NCBI GenBank assembly: GCA_903813345.2
Contig: CAIIXF020000009.1
Location: 9,604,030-9,668,029, forward strand
DNA from: Owenia fusiformis
Lineage: Eukaryota; Annelida; Polychaeta; Sabellida; Oweniidae
Length of the DNA: 64,000 nt
Direction of reading: 5' to 3'
In this document: one piece after another, positions 1-12,011 of the stretch
Layout: the number at the start of each line of letters is the position of its first letter
How positions within the stretch are numbered: the first letter of the stretch is position 1
Translations under genes and position numbers: made by a program
The notes under the pieces: model-generated
What the model was told of the DNA's origin: nothing
Databases searched by the model: none
The model's input: only the letters and a program-made list of their open reading frames with translations

Positions 1-2
1 TT

Positions 3-287
3 CCATTTTTGACATATCTAGCTGAAGCTACTACAAAACAGAGACGCGTGCTGCTGAAAACAATGACATTGGCTCAAGTTAAAGTCATCTCTGAAGTGAT
101 ACTCAACATCCTTCTTCAAAACGTGACTCTGTCCCAAGAGGAGCGAAGAAAACTCCTCCCATATAGAGAAACGTTGGAATTCATGGCAAACAGAGCTGTC
201 AGCTTGAGGGATAAAAGACGGAGGGCGAAGAGACGAATTAAAGCTGTATTGACTGTACTTAGAATGTTTCTGGCTAAAATAAAATGA
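3..287 (+). CDS. Small very basic ORF, 5' end outside window (Polinton-associated type)
   Basis: The frame is open from the left edge and stops at 285-287, so the start lies outside the window. The visible part begins with a Lys/Arg-containing helical stretch (KQRRVLLKTMTLAQVK), continues with an amphipathic ILNILLQNVTLSQEERRKLL segment, and ends in a highly basic tail (RDKRRRAKRRIK). This layout resembles the small basic ORF that often accompanies Polinton/Maverick-type DNA elements in marine invertebrates. No capsid, polymerase or integrase is visible here, so only the edge of such an element would be present. The match is by pattern recognition only; a degraded host gene is possible. Confidence 0.4.
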   Translation, partial: PFLTYLAEATTKQRRVLLKTMTLAQVKVISEVILNILLQNVTLSQEERRKLLPYRETLEFMANRAVSLRDKRRRAKRRIKAVLTVLRMFLAKIK

Positions 288-995
288 ACATATACATCAA
301 TGCCTACGTTTTTTGTGTCATTTTGTTTCTCCCCGATCATGCTGCTGCTTACTGGGGGCATACTCTAGTATACAGCTCGGATTCTGTACGGTACGCGAGT
401 TGTTTAAAGGAGCTCGGCTCCTTTAAACAACTAAGTTCATCTGTATGCCATAGACGTGGAGACTTCTCACACACATGCTTTTCGATCTCTAAATGCTGGT
501 CTGAAATAGCTTTTGAGTACCCTAATTCGACCGTAACATATTTTTGGTCCCCCTAATTTCTGACGTTTCCCAGCGCCAATGGGATTTGCCATGTTAAACG
601 GACGAACGGATTTTAATTTTCGGTCCTTCTGATTTTGGGTTAAAAACATTTTTGGACTCGTGTTTCGAGACTCGATCGCATTTCAGTCTCCTTAATCAGT
701 GACATATTCTCCAGCCCAAGTAGCTCCTAATCAGTATATAAGCGGGTGGTTAACAGTCGTATTCATCAATGGCTCTACATAGCTCAGTAGGGCGGATGTC
801 TTAGCTCCTCAGCTTCCCATCCAATTTTCATATCCCTTAATGCGGGCCTAGAATAGCACCTTAAGTTGTTTTTTTTAAAAAGTTCAACTTACCTATTTTT
901 TTCTGCTGCAGATGACGTGATTAGGCAGACCTGTCTAAAACTCAGCCATTATATAGTATATCACCTTATCTTTAAAATGTTGAAAAAATCATAAA

Positions 996-1083
996 TGGTG
1001 AAATTTGTTATCTTCAGATGGTGGAATTTGCTATCTTCAGATGGTGGAATTTGTTATCTTCAGATGGTGGAATTCGTTATCTA
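996..1083. repeat. 23-bp tandem repeat, about four copies
   Basis: The unit GGTGGAATTTGTTATCTTCA plus GAT is repeated about four times with single-base differences (TTTGTT, TTTGCT, TTCGTT). Confidence 0.8.
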
Positions 1084-1114
1084 TATATGAAGTAAACGTT
1101 ATCGATTCGAGCCT

Positions 1115-1266
1115 GCCTATTGGTCGCCAGCTCCCGTATCGCTCCCTGATTGTCCCTGAGTGCCCCTGATTGCGTCAGATTGTCCCAGAATGTCCCAGAT
1201 TGGCTCAGATTGGTCCCATTGGCCTAGATTGGTCCCATTGGTCCCATTGGTCCCATTGGTCCCACT
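1115..1266. repeat. Degenerate short tandem array (ATTGGTCCC / GATTGTCCC units)
   Basis: Units of roughly 10-19 bp built from GATTGTCCC and ATTGGTCCC follow one another. The last four ATTGGTCCC copies are perfect. There is no coding signal in any frame. Confidence 0.75.
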
Positions 1267-1450
1267 TTAGCAGGCTTCATTCCAACGGATAATACTACTA
1301 TTGCTTTAACATGCTTATTCTTTGAAATAAAAAAATTACATATGAAAAAAAACAACTTTCGATTAAGCATATACAAATGTAGCTTTGGAATTCATGTTCA
1401 AATACTAGTATGTACACATATGGAGGTTGTGAAGAATAAAAATTCCTTAC

Positions 1451-2994
1451 TTTCATATTTTCCGAAACCCTGTTCTTCCAAAATATCATCTTTGTCTGTG
1501 GTAGGATCAGGTTCTTTTGTTGTAATCTCACTATGTGTTTTTGGCGTCTCATCTGCAGTACTTGTAGAATATTCTTTTACAGTAGATGTACTAGTTGGAA
1601 CTGAAACTTTGGATACTAGTACTTCCTCTGTTTGGAATCTTGTTGAATGTGCTGCTTTTGTTATTGCAGTTAGAGTTGACGTTTCTCTCTGCGTGGCTGT
1701 TGTTGTTGTTGATGTTGGTTGAGGTGTTGTAGCCTGTGTTGTTTCCTGTCTAATTGTTGTAATTTTTCTAGATGTGCTAAGAGTTGTTGGTGGAGGAGGA
1801 ATGCATTCATATAATATTTGTTCGTAATTTCTTTTTTTCGATTGACATTTACCACCACTAAGAGTAGATGTTATGTTACATGTACCTTGGTTATCACAAA
1901 TTTCTTTAATCTCTTCGAGTCGTTCTGAACTTTCAACTTGGCAGCACCTTTTGTCATTTGGACAACGATCTACGCTTAGCCCATGTATCACTGCTCTTGT
2001 TTGGATATATTCATGATTGCAATCCAAAGTCATATTTCGGTTGTTGCGTTTTCTGGCAGATTTGAGACATCTATAGCAGACGTTAGTAGCATTTATACGA
2101 CTGGAATTAAAATCTTCTATGGCTGACGAGTTATGTCCGGTTATGTAGCATTTTTTCTCTCCGTTACAAATATCAAATCTTTCTCCCCATTCTGTTTTAG
2201 GTATCAGCTCATTGCTTTCATGACATGTTGTTGCACGAGTGACATTCTCTATGTAAATAGCTTCACCCCTCCCACAAGACAGAGCCATTTCTATGTTATG
2301 TTCTATGGATACCCATTCTATAAAACAGAAATGAATACATTATCAATAATTAATATTAGCCATTTTAGGGGGTTCAGTTCAGGTTTCCATTATCTATTGA
2401 TGACATAATTGTATAATAATGCAAAGATTTAAAAAGTTATATATTTTCACTTTGGATTATGATTTGAAATAATTGGGGTTTGTTGTCCTTTTGACTCGTG
2501 TACACTTGGTTGTTTTCTTTTTCTTTATGGGTTTTGTATCAATTTTTGGTCCTTTCCATTTGGCACTAATGTGCACATATCTAAGGAAGACAACGAGTTT
2601 CAAAATATATTATCTAAGAATAATAGCGTCATTATTATTAAGAAGGTCGAAAACTATTTTTATATATGTATGACAAAAGTTACCGTTATCTAAGGAGGAA
2701 AAAATATCTTCATCTAGGCCCAAGGAAGTTAAAAAGTTGTCAATATCCAAGGAGGGCAAAGGCTATCATTATATTATGAAGACGATAAGGTCATCATTTT
2801 CTCCCGGGCATTATCTTAGGGAACATAATGTACTCATTATACAAGGAAATATATCTAGTAAATCCTTCATAACGATGATAATTGCTCGAAAAAGCAAAAT
2901 AAAAATAAAACTTACCATTGCTATAACAAAGTGACAGCCAAGTCAGATTTATCACAACAATATACAGGTAGTTGTATCTAATGTAATTTTCCAT
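1451..2994 (-). CDS. Gene A: lectin-like membrane receptor, 3' exons not in window
   Basis: Two exons are seen: 2916..2994 (signal peptide, 26 codons, phase-1 donor GTAAG) and 1451..2317 (ectodomain, acceptor TTTTATAG, phase-1 donor GTAAGG). Residues 1-26 form a hydrophobic leader (YLYIVVINLTWLSLCYS). Residues about 37-110 and 121-198 are two SUEL/galactose-lectin-like cysteine modules; the second has MTLDC, VIHG, C.NQGTCNI and ends NYEQILYEC. A Ser/Thr-rich stalk follows to residue 315. N-glycosylation sequons are frequent. No transmembrane or cytoplasmic exon was found between here and the left edge, so the gene either continues outside the window or has lost its 3' half. It lacks the DPCxGT signature of classic SUEL domains, so the lectin call is by cysteine pattern only. 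Confidence 0.75.
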
Positions 2995-3077
2995 AATGAC
3001 CAACCAATATGTATTTTATTCAGTCCTCCGTTAATTCTTCATGTAGCACTGCTGGATGGAGAATAAGCCACCAGAAC

Positions 3078-3086
3078 AAGGAAGTG
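3078..3086 (-). promoter_or_regulatory. ETS-like site upstream of gene A
   Basis: AAGGAAGTG on the plus strand, CACTTCCTT in gene orientation, 84 bp upstream of the gene A ATG. The same word lies upstream of five other first exons of the family. The GGAA core is the ETS-family binding core; binding is inferred. Confidence 0.5.
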
Positions 3087-3307
3087 AAATGCACATTGCC
3101 GATGCATCTTATCGTGGCGTTTTCAAATAGTTTAAGGAAACAGCAGTTATCTTGCATTGTCAATGCCTCGATTATTTAGTGTTACTATCCTGTTTTATTT
3201 TGAATTAGATGTGATTCAAAATACCAGGAATAATTTACAGAAAAATATTTCGTTTTGACGGGACATATCATCTAAGCCTATAGTATTCGCGAATGCAACT
3301 AACGCTT

Positions 3308-3431
3308 GTCGGCTATCGGATTAACCTAATATTTCACGACCAACTCATTTAGGTATGAATAGGATAGTGGCAGGTACTATTCACATTTAAATGAGTTGCT
3401 CATAAAAAAGCAGGTAAATCCGGTAGCCGAC
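3308..3431. repeat. Small foldback repeat
   Basis: GTCGGCTATCGGATTA at the left is matched in inverted orientation by TAAATCCGGTAGCCGAC at the right. Inner arms (AACTCATTTAGG / TTTAAATGAGTT) also pair, which makes a MITE-like hairpin of about 125 bp. Confidence 0.6.
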
Positions 3432-3741
3432 ATTAAGCTAATTTAATATTTATCCATTATTCACCCTAGTATCATGTTTTGTGCATTGTATGTTTCAGCA
3501 AAACGAAGGAGTTGAGACATAACCAAAAATATACACCAATATATGTTGAATAGAATAAATTGATGCATTGTCTATTGATCATATATGCACTGATCCACAG
3601 CTGAATGACTCTAACTGCAGTTAGCGTCATTCAAGATGGTTGCCGAAATTCTTTCGTTCTCGACAGTCCTCCGATTTCAGCTAAGCCAAGTTGAATCTGG
3701 ATTCCAAAAGTTTCGTCATGCAAACCAGAGACATTCTATAG

Positions 3742-4532
3742 TTTTCAAATATTTATATTTAACATGTTTTTCAGTGTATTGTTTTCATATATTCATATTT
3801 AACATGTTCTACATTGTATTGTTTTCATATATCATATTTAACATGTTTTACATTCTATTGTTTCCATACATTCATATTTAAAATGTTTTACACTCTATTG
3901 TTTCCATACATTCATATTTAACATGTTTTACATTCTATTGTTTCCATATATTCATATTTAACATGTTTTACATTCTATTGTTGTCATATATTCATATTTA
4001 ACGTGTTTTACTTTGTATTGTTTTCATATATCATATTTAACATGTTTTACATTGTATTGTTCTCATATGTTTATATTTAACGTGTTTTACATCGTATTAT
4101 TTTCATGTATTCATATTTAACATGTTTAACATTGCATTGTTTTCATATATTCATATCTAACATGTTTTACATTCTATTGTTTTCATATATTCATATTTAA
4201 CGTGTTTACATTCTATTGTTTCCATATGTATTCATATTTAACATGTTTTACATTGTATTGTTTTCATGTATTCATATATTAAAATGCTGTAAAGTATATT
4301 GTTTTTAGATATTCATATTTAACATGTTTTACATTCTATTATTTTCATATATTTATATTTAACATGTTTACATTGTATTGTTTTCATGTATTCATATATT
4401 AAAAATTCTGTACAGTATATTGTTTTCATATATTCATATTTTACATGTTTTACATTGTACTGTTTTCATACATTCATATTTAACATGTTTTACATTGTAT
4501 TGTTTTCATATATTCATATTTTAAACAAGCTT
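3742..4532. repeat. 40-bp AT-rich minisatellite 3' of gene B
   Basis: About 19-20 copies of a roughly 40-bp unit, with core TTTTCATATATTCATATTTA followed by ACATGTTTTACATTGTATTG. Copies vary by point changes and small indels. The array ends about 145 bp beyond the gene B stop codon. Single degenerate copies of the same unit sit at the matching place downstream of genes C (12080-12290) and D (33470-33665), so the array was expanded in the gene B copy from a shared 3' flank. Confidence 0.85.
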
Positions 4533-4676
4533 CACAATGCAGTTTATTGTGTCATATATTTTGTATATGAAACATATTTTGCACTTTTGGAATACCGCAT
4601 ACGATATTGGATTACTGTATACCAAATCTTAGTCTCAGGATTTTGTGGGAAATACACCATGCAGTCAGATTTGAGG

Positions 4677-7600
4677 TCATGTATTGTAAATGTCATTGTC
4701 TGTCAAATAGATGTCATCATGATTACGGCTTGATTTAGTTTGATCCAGCATTTGCATATTCTTAAAATGGTTGGAAAGTCCAATTTTAGGATTCTTTGTC
4801 TTGTCCACTTTAGTGTACATTTTACTGACATCATTGCTAACTTTGAATGGTTGTTTCTTTACAGCTTCATGATCTGGTTTAACCTCCATCGAATAGACAT
4901 CATTATCTTCTATTATCTCCCTCTCTTTACCATTTGAGTTATTTTTCTTCTTCTCTTCATCTAGTACGTATACAGCTTTGCAATCAGCATCTGGAGTTAA
5001 CTCCATCGAATAAATATCATTATCAATTAACTCAATCTTTTCATCATTTGAGTCATTACCATTGTTTTCCTCAGTGTACACGCCTTTCTTACTGGTTGCA
5101 TCATCTAGCACATCATTCTTTGATGGGAAACTCCCATTTGGCTTTGAAACATAAGAATATGCACTGGCCTTGTTCGATGATCCAACCTCATCTCCATTTT
5201 CCTCAGAAGCAGTATAAGGAGTTGAATAATAAACATCTTTATCATCATGTTTTCTTATATGGGAATAGTTCTCATCAAGTGTTTCATCCCTTGGTAAATT
5301 GTTCACTTTTGGTTCTTTTGGCACCCTAAGTTGAATTTTATTGTATCCGTTTTCCTCATTCATACCATTCAGTGTGATGCTTCTTGGTGAAGCATCTGTA
5401 GCTGGTGTTGAGTAATATGGGTCTTCACCAATATCATCAATGATTGCAAATGTTTCATTTTGGTGACTTGGGGTTTGGTCTTTGGTCTTATCATCTATAG
5501 GATTAACATCCTCGGGTGTTGCGTAATATGAGTTTTCTCCAATATCATCAGTGGCAAATGTATTATTTTGTGTACTTGATGTTAGCTCTGTGGTCTGTTT
5601 AATCTCATCATCTGTTGAGGTGACATCCTCTGGAGTTTCGTAATACACATTTTGATTAGTGATGGAAATGTTATTGATCATTTCTTGTTGGATAACGTGG
5701 TCATCCATGTCACTATGAGGGAGTTCATATACATTTGCTGGCTCATCTGTAAGTGAGAAGTCATCCGTGCTTGATTCCAAGGAATGATGATTTATATAGA
5801 TATTTGATCCATGCTGCTCTTCTGTAGATTTCGAAGCTGCTTTCCCATTTTCTTTGTAGTTGATGTTTGAACTGTAGAACTCATTTTGAATCCGTCCTGG
5901 ATCATTGACATTTTGATATGTGTTTTCAAGTGATTTTATTGGTTCAACAACGGCAATATTTAGCTTCACCTTCATCCCTTTATCAGATTCATCATTCAAG
6001 TCCTTTGTAAAGGCAGCATTTGCATAATGATTATCATCATTATCTGATTTACTTTCTTCCTTATTGTACTTCTTTGTTGCTCTAAAATAGATATAGAAGA
6101 TTTAGAGACAAGATACAATATTTTTTATCATTAACTTTTACTTATACTAAGCAATCAAACGAAACACTTTATGAGCTAAATCATCAAAAACAATTAACAT
6201 GATCTTTCAATTACCCGACAGTTTGATTTGCAAATTCATGTTGTTTTTGTTGCTATAGTATTGAGGATTGATTCCAACTATTCAATGTTACATCGATGCA
6301 TGAAATATGACAGTTAGGCTAACAGACAATAATGCAAATTATGAAAATTTATTTGAATTATGATTATATCAGGAGTACAGAGAGACATCATACTCAAATA
6401 TAAGCTTGGCATCGTTTATCCTTATACAATGCTTATCTAATGTTTAAGTTGTAACTCTTCATTACTTACTTTCTTTTCTTCCTGACTAAAAACACTGCCA
6501 TAAATGCAATCATACTAAACAGAACCAGCAGTCCAACTACAGATGGCACAATAATAGCTGGAATAAAAACGTGAATAAGGCTTGTGACACAATGTGAAAA
6601 AGAAAATAAACCTTGTGAAAAAGGTTGTACAACGTATATTAATATCACGTGATTTAAAAATACAGCATAAGTATTAGCCACCATATGCTCTCTGCTTACA
6701 TTGCCAAAATGATGAGATAATAATTTTGTTTGTTTTAAGTTGCTTACTGGTTATATGTGCCTGGTGTTCAAGTATTCTCTCTCTGTAAGTTGTTAATTCA
6801 TGGGTCTCTGTTGTCAGGTCAGCAATGGTTGTATTCAAATTCCCGGTTCTTCCAATGGTGCTACCTGCAGTTGAAACAGATGTATTTCCGACGGAGGATT
6901 GGAATTTTGTAGTAGTCGGTTGTGTTGTGGCAGGTTCTGATGAAGTTTGGGTCGACTGTGTTGTTGTTGCTGTTGTTGACTTATCGTTTGGTAAAATTGT
7001 TGACGAATGTATAGTATGTTGTAGGGTTGTTGCAAAATGGGTTGTTGTCGAAGGTTTTGTTGAAGGTTTGGGGTCAGGTGCACATTCGTAAAACACCTGT
7101 TCATAATTGTTATCTACCCCAAAAAAATCACAATATTCTGTTGGTGTGGATTGAAATGAACATTTTTCCAGACCGTTAAAGGTCTCTGATATATAGTTTA
7201 GCCTTTGCTCATTTACATTACTACATTTTATATTCCCATCACATGGTTTAGCTGTTCCATGGATTACTGATGATACATTGATACAGTAGTTCTCATCACA
7301 CTCTAGAGTCATATTTTGTCCATTACATTGTCTGGTGGACAAGAGGCAGTCATAACAAATTTCTTCATAAGGAGGACAAAGAAAGCACCAGCCGCATGTT
7401 GATACTGCTTTTAAATTGCACGTATATTTTCCGTTGCAATCAACTAATTCTTGTCTCCAATCACTCATATGAATTACTTCATGACAATCAAACGGACATG
7501 GACACGTGCGAAAATGAGTGACTTTTGTTATAAAAATGGTGTCATTTGGAACACATTCCAAATTAAGATCGAAATTATGCTTCTTTTTTTCACATTCTGA

Positions 7601-8786
7601 AAAGATAAGTATTCAGTTTTTAAATCGATCATTATTTACACTAGTCTGATAACATTGTAGGTATACAAAACGTCCGTCTTTTAACTTATTCATGAGAAAA
7701 TGGATCGATTCTCATTTAGCCTTTCTGAGTTTATGATTATATTATCAAAAATGTGTTCAATACATATTCAATTATTATCTAATCAATACAATTAATAACT
7801 TTTCATGATCTTACAACATAGAACATATGGGAAATAGATCCGACCTAAAAATCACATTTAATAACCAATTTTCAAGACCCCATTTTCGATCTAAAGTTAT
7901 ATGTAGGATAGATTTTCAATCGCATTGAGAGGACTTTTTATATGTAATTAGGCGAGAATCAACATTTTATACTGGTATAGTCTATTGCTATGATGTGACG
8001 TGAAAAGACTAATATACAATTATTGACCTCTCCAGAGGTTTACTGTCAAAATTATATCCCGAGACTGTAAACCGAGACCGTAGGTCGAGGTTTACAGTCT
8101 CGGGATATAATTTTGACAGTAAACCGAATGGAGAGGTCTATAATTGTTTTGTTAGTCAGAAGAATATCTTAGATTTTTCTGACACTTGAAGTTGACTTGA
8201 AGTTGGATCCAGACCCTCGAGACGTTCATGTTGTATTTCATCTGCCACGGCAGTAAGTTCACTCAATGGAGTCAAATTAATCTCCTGGGCGAAGTCCACT
8301 AAAAGCTTTGTACAAAGTTTTAGATTTTTCTTCGTATTTTGACTGTCTTTACTCTCCAAGAGACTATTAATATCCTCATCTTCAACATTTTTGAAACGGC
8401 TAGTGCTAGCGGCGGCCATTTTATCGTCTGATAATGACGTCATTTTAGTGGAATGATGGGAATATTATTCACCGGCAATGCATTGCGCGGTGTACAGTTA
8501 AAATTATTCACCGCTCGTTGACCAATCAAAATCGAGTATTTCAACTGAGGTACTAACAATAAATAATATTTTTTATGTTTTATGTCAATATCTTCGACAC
8601 ATGAAGAAATGTGAAGGAATAAAAAGGTCAACATTAAGACACAAGTGAATGATTAATTGAAAGATATTGTATTTGCATTTTAAAACGTTTGAATTAAATC
8701 AACTCACCCGTGTTATCACATCTTGTTATCAGTATCGCAATAATCACCAAAACAATGCATCGGTTAACAAAATTTATTGCCATCAT
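4677..8786 (-). CDS. Gene B: lectin-like receptor with multi-tyrosine tail
   Basis: Complement join 4677..6081, 6470..6557, 6748..7596, 8708..8786; 2421 nt, 806 residues, frame closes exactly. Exon 1 is the signal peptide (MMAINFVNRCIVLVIIAILI). Exon 2 has two SUEL-like modules (residues about 39-110 and 125-199, the second ending NYEQVFYEC) and a Thr-rich stalk to about 309. Exon 3 gives the membrane helix (VGLLVLFSMIAFMAVFLV) and stop-transfer RKKRK. Exon 4 is a 468-residue acidic, low-complexity tail with more than 20 tyrosines: four YYxTP sites, YSHI, AYSYV, two VYSME/IYSME sites and MYTKV. After the family terminal motif KNPKI it runs on for about 34 residues and ends with two more tyrosines. 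Likely a plasma-membrane receptor or adhesion protein; ligand unknown. Closest relative in the window is gene E by the first module. Confidence 0.88.
8017..8147. repeat. Hairpin with near-perfect 35-bp arms in gene B intron 1
   Basis: TTTACTGTCAAAATTATATC at 8039 is matched in inverted orientation around 8105-8125, with a loop of about 16 bases that is itself partly palindromic (GACCGTAGGTC). Outer arms CAATTATTGACCTCTCC / GGAGAGGTCTATAATTG also pair. This is probably the terminal structure of a transposon relic that includes the adjoining ORF. Confidence 0.75.
8156..8443 (-). pseudogene. Transposon-derived ORF, N-terminal type seen in Crypton/ZMYM/QRICH1-like proteins
   Basis: A 95-residue ORF in intron 1 of gene B. 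The segment SRFKNVEDEDINSLLESKDS followed by QNTKK and a hydrophobic helix resembles the N-terminal region next to the Crypton-derived recombinase domain (DUF3504 family). The catalytic part is absent. It abuts the hairpin at 8017-8147 and is most likely the remnant of a mobile element, not an exon of gene B. Family assignment is from memory of the pattern and is uncertain. Confidence 0.45.
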
Positions 8787-8905
8787 CTTGTACCTATTTT
8801 GTTCTGTAGTCTCATTTAATATCTCTATTAGTTTTTTGAAGGTAAATACTTTGTTACTTCTAGACCTGATATATGATCAATCTAACAAAAATGTGATATC
8901 TGAAT

Positions 8906-8914
8906 AAGGAAGTG
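8906..8914 (-). promoter_or_regulatory. ETS-like site upstream of gene B
   Basis: AAGGAAGTG, 120 bp upstream of the gene B ATG. It is followed on the plus strand by a longer conserved block with GCAGCTTCAAGTAGATTTAT at 8944, which is shared with gene C, orphan exon X and (weaker) gene D. Confidence 0.55.
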
Positions 8915-8956
8915 AAATTTATTAATGTTATCATATGACTATTGCAGCTTCAAGTA

Positions 8957-9797
8957 GATTTATCTGAAATCTTTGTGTATTGACATACGGTTCAAGTAGT
9001 TCACTGTTTTTAGTCCATGTCCATTGTCATGTTAAGAAGTTAATATTTTTAATGTTAATGTTTAATGTTAAGTACTCGGATCTTCAATCTTACAATAAGT
9101 ATAGTTTTCTTGTATACAAGTAGTAGCCCTGACAGCAACAGGAACAATGTTGTGTCTTTTGACTATCCTTTCTCATATTTAGAAATCAAACTATATTATA
9201 TCTTATTTTGATAGGCTATGAAGCTAAGAAAATTACGAACGACATTATTCCATTCATTCTTCATATTTAATATCATCATTACTACTTTAGCTCATCTTCG
9301 AGCGTAACCGGGCGTGAGATGTATTTAACTATCATAGCACTGGCCGATCCAGAAGGGGGGACCACATTTCAAGTCCAGTAAAATATTTTTGGCTCCCTAA
9401 TTTTTTCAGAGCCCAACCAAAGGGGAGGGGGGTCCCAAGGCCCACCTAGATCAACCAGTGCATAGATCGTATAATTATTGAATATGTTCAAAATATACAA
9501 ACATTTATAATAAATACAGGGTGGAAAATAGAGAGTGTGATGAAAATATGTTCACATCATCTCTTTCTGCTTGAATAATTGTCAAAGTAATAATAAATAT
9601 GTAACTGTAATAATTATAATATGTAAACAGTTTATTGATTCATGTTTTAACATTCATTTAATTATTTATCATAAAAAATATATACAAAACATGCAACATG
9701 TCACAATCTAAGAGACCGAAATGGCATATAAAAACCATCGATCCCTGCAAGAAAAAGTCTTCTTAATAGACTAAAGTGTATGCAATTAAGCTACTGT
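8957..9797. other. Intergenic between gene B promoter and solo LTR
   Basis: No gene recognised. Positions about 9530-9797 are closely similar to 33130-33407 downstream of gene D (shared GATAGAGAGTGTGATGAAAA and TTATTTATCATAAAAAATAT). This marks a duplicated 3' flank of genes C and D. Confidence 0.7.
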
Positions 9798-12011
9798 TGT
9801 TACAGTAGTGAGCTACATGTATATATTCTACTATATTCACCTATAGTTTTTTTAATTTGTAATCTATGCTTGCTGTATATGTTGAGCTATTCTTCATTAG
9901 AGATCTTAGGTCAAGGTCACAATGACATTATACACTGTATCTTGTAAACAAAACTGAACTGAATGACTCATTAACCCTTGACCATCCAGAGAGTTCTAGA
10001 AATTATAACCATTCATTAGAATTTAATCATGTCACTAAAGATGTCCAATCAAGATGTAGTTCCAGAAGATTCGTTTCTGGATCATTCTTTCACATTATAA
10101 AAAGAACAGCACAGTGACTCTCATTAGCAGATAAATTAAGTCATCATAACTGGACATCTTCTCTGTAGCAGAAATTAAGTCATCATAACTGGACATCTTC
10201 TCTGTAGCAGATAATTATAAGTTATCAACTGGACATCTCAAAGGAACTAAATAAAGCAGAATTTCAAAGTTGATCAAAGGACATCTTCTTAGCGGAATAT
10301 TACAGACACCTACTGTGGGAACATTTATAACACTACAAAAACACACAACCTGAGGACTTTATATGGACATATATTCACGGTGTATAACCCAAACGCTCCT
10401 ACATGCACGACGGAGCGTTTCATTACTGAAATTAAACAAAGAAACGCTCCGGAGTAGGAAAACTGTCTGGCGGGAATGATGAGCCGTCTGACAATTTCCC
10501 CAATAATGGGAATAAGAGGTATGAGTTACATATTTCGAGTATACCATTCGATGGGTGTGATATTCATGTTGTACGTGGCTGGCTGTTGACGTTTGAAGCA
10601 ATTAGGAAGAGCTGTACGAAGCAGTATAGTTATCAAAATTCAAAAACGTATTTGTCATTCTACCGGTCAAAACCCCTTTTGTCGATACATGTGATTAGTT
10701 GAGCCAAGATTAGAGCACCAACGTATATTTTAGTCAAATTCCAATGGTTCAACGCACCATACATTATCGTAATAGTGATTTGATGACCGAAAATCCAGTC
10801 TTAAAAATGATGACATTCTCATATTCAAGAAACGCTCCGATCTGGTTAACACAGTGAATTGGAAACGCTCCGGTAGTCTAGATCAGCTAAGGAAATATAT
10901 AGCTTGCCTTTCCTTTTCAGGAAGAGAAAGAAAAGATCTATTATACCCCTTGGCATCAATAGAAGAACGATTAATTCACATATAACTTTTCGTTTTTTTC
11001 TATAGTTTTATGATTTAGCACATATGTAGGCATGACAGCATCTAATGTATAGGCTTTAATCAGCTAGTTGCACGTTTAGCACCACCAGGTTCAGATGTTT
11101 CAATTTTCCTAACAAGTACAACACGTTTTTGAGAGATAGATTCGATTCGGAACTCTTCTCTAATAATCTGAAAATGATATCAAAACAAAATGGTAAGAGC
11201 GTTTCTAAAATTGTGGTCTAAATCGACGGAGCGTTTCGAGGAAAACAAGCGATTTCTCGAGAACAAGTAATGGATTTGGACTGGGATTTTAGGAAATGAG
11301 AATATACGAGTTTGTGATCTACTACTTAAACAGAAAGATTAACGTTTTCATAGAAATACTCGTTTAATTCGTAATTTGTGGTCAAATCGTCATCTTGAGA
11401 TTCGTTCGATCTACACTACGGAGCTTTGATCTAGCAAATAACAGTTTACCACCAGAAGTTGAATAAATAAGATCTTTGCTCACGGTATTGTTCATCGAAT
11501 GGTACATAATATTTCACCATGACATATGATATGTAAGAGAAACGAGAGAAAGAATACTTACGGTCATAGTAGAATCTTCATTAGCCGCCATTTTATTTCG
11601 CTCCGGAGCGTTTCCGCGTAAATGTAACGCTCCGTCGTGCATGTAGGAGCGTTTGGGTTATACACCGTGATATTACAACACACACTATATACAGATTATC
11701 ATATACGTTCGTGGATTATCATAAACATTTGTGGATTATCATAAAACATTATAGGATACGAACATTATAGGATTACAACAAACATTGGAGAACTATTAAC
11801 GATTATTGAAACATTTCGTGATCTGGAACATTCTCAAGGATCGTCAACGACATTTATCGACATCAAGAATAAGCCGTACCATTGATTGGACATCACTTAA
11901 GTATTAAATCTCCTTTATATCATTGTTATATTATTTAGTTTTCAAAATATAAATATATTGTTATCATATTTTAATTGCTGTTTTTACTTTCTGTTATTTT
12001 CGAACGTAACA
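9798..12011. mobile_element. Solo LTR with nested TIR element, 3' of gene C
   Basis: The insertion begins TGTTACAG and ends CGTAACA, as LTRs do (TG..CA), and is flanked by the 4-bp duplication CTGT (9794-9797 and 12012-12015). The matching place downstream of gene D (CTACTGTATACATG, about 33400-33413) is uninterrupted and has a single CTGT, so this is an empty-site/filled-site pair. Without the nested element the LTR is about 0.92 kb. It contains a possible TATA box (CATTATAAAAAG, about 10090) and a tandem 39-bp repeat (CATCATAACTGGACATCTTC core) at about 10135-10240. No gag or pol is present. Confidence 0.75.
10375..11670. mobile_element. Non-autonomous TIR element nested in the solo LTR
   Basis: Terminal inverted repeats of about 45 bp start TCACGGTGTATAACCCAAAC and include GCTCCTACATGCACGACGGA. 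They are flanked by a 3-bp duplication TAT. The interior repeats the word GAAACGCTCC and its complement several times in both orientations, an unusual subterminal repeat pattern. No transposase ORF is visible. Confidence 0.75.

Larger units (their letters stand above)
288..1450. other. Intergenic stretch, no gene recognised
   Basis: No supported coding region. Short ORFs on both strands lack family signatures and splice context. The stretch holds two simple tandem arrays (listed separately). The missing transmembrane and cytoplasmic exons of gene A were looked for here on the minus strand, using the conserved GTGCCATCT acceptor-side motif of the paralogues, and were not found. Confidence 0.6.

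Noticed and set aside
765-800. Second tRNA-like A box (TAGCTCAGTAGGGCGGATG)
   Set aside because: No B box or foldable arms nearby.
4677-6081. Classic paired ITAM in the gene B tail
   Set aside because: No two YxxL/I sites with 6-12 residue spacing were found; motifs are YxTP and single YxxV/I types.
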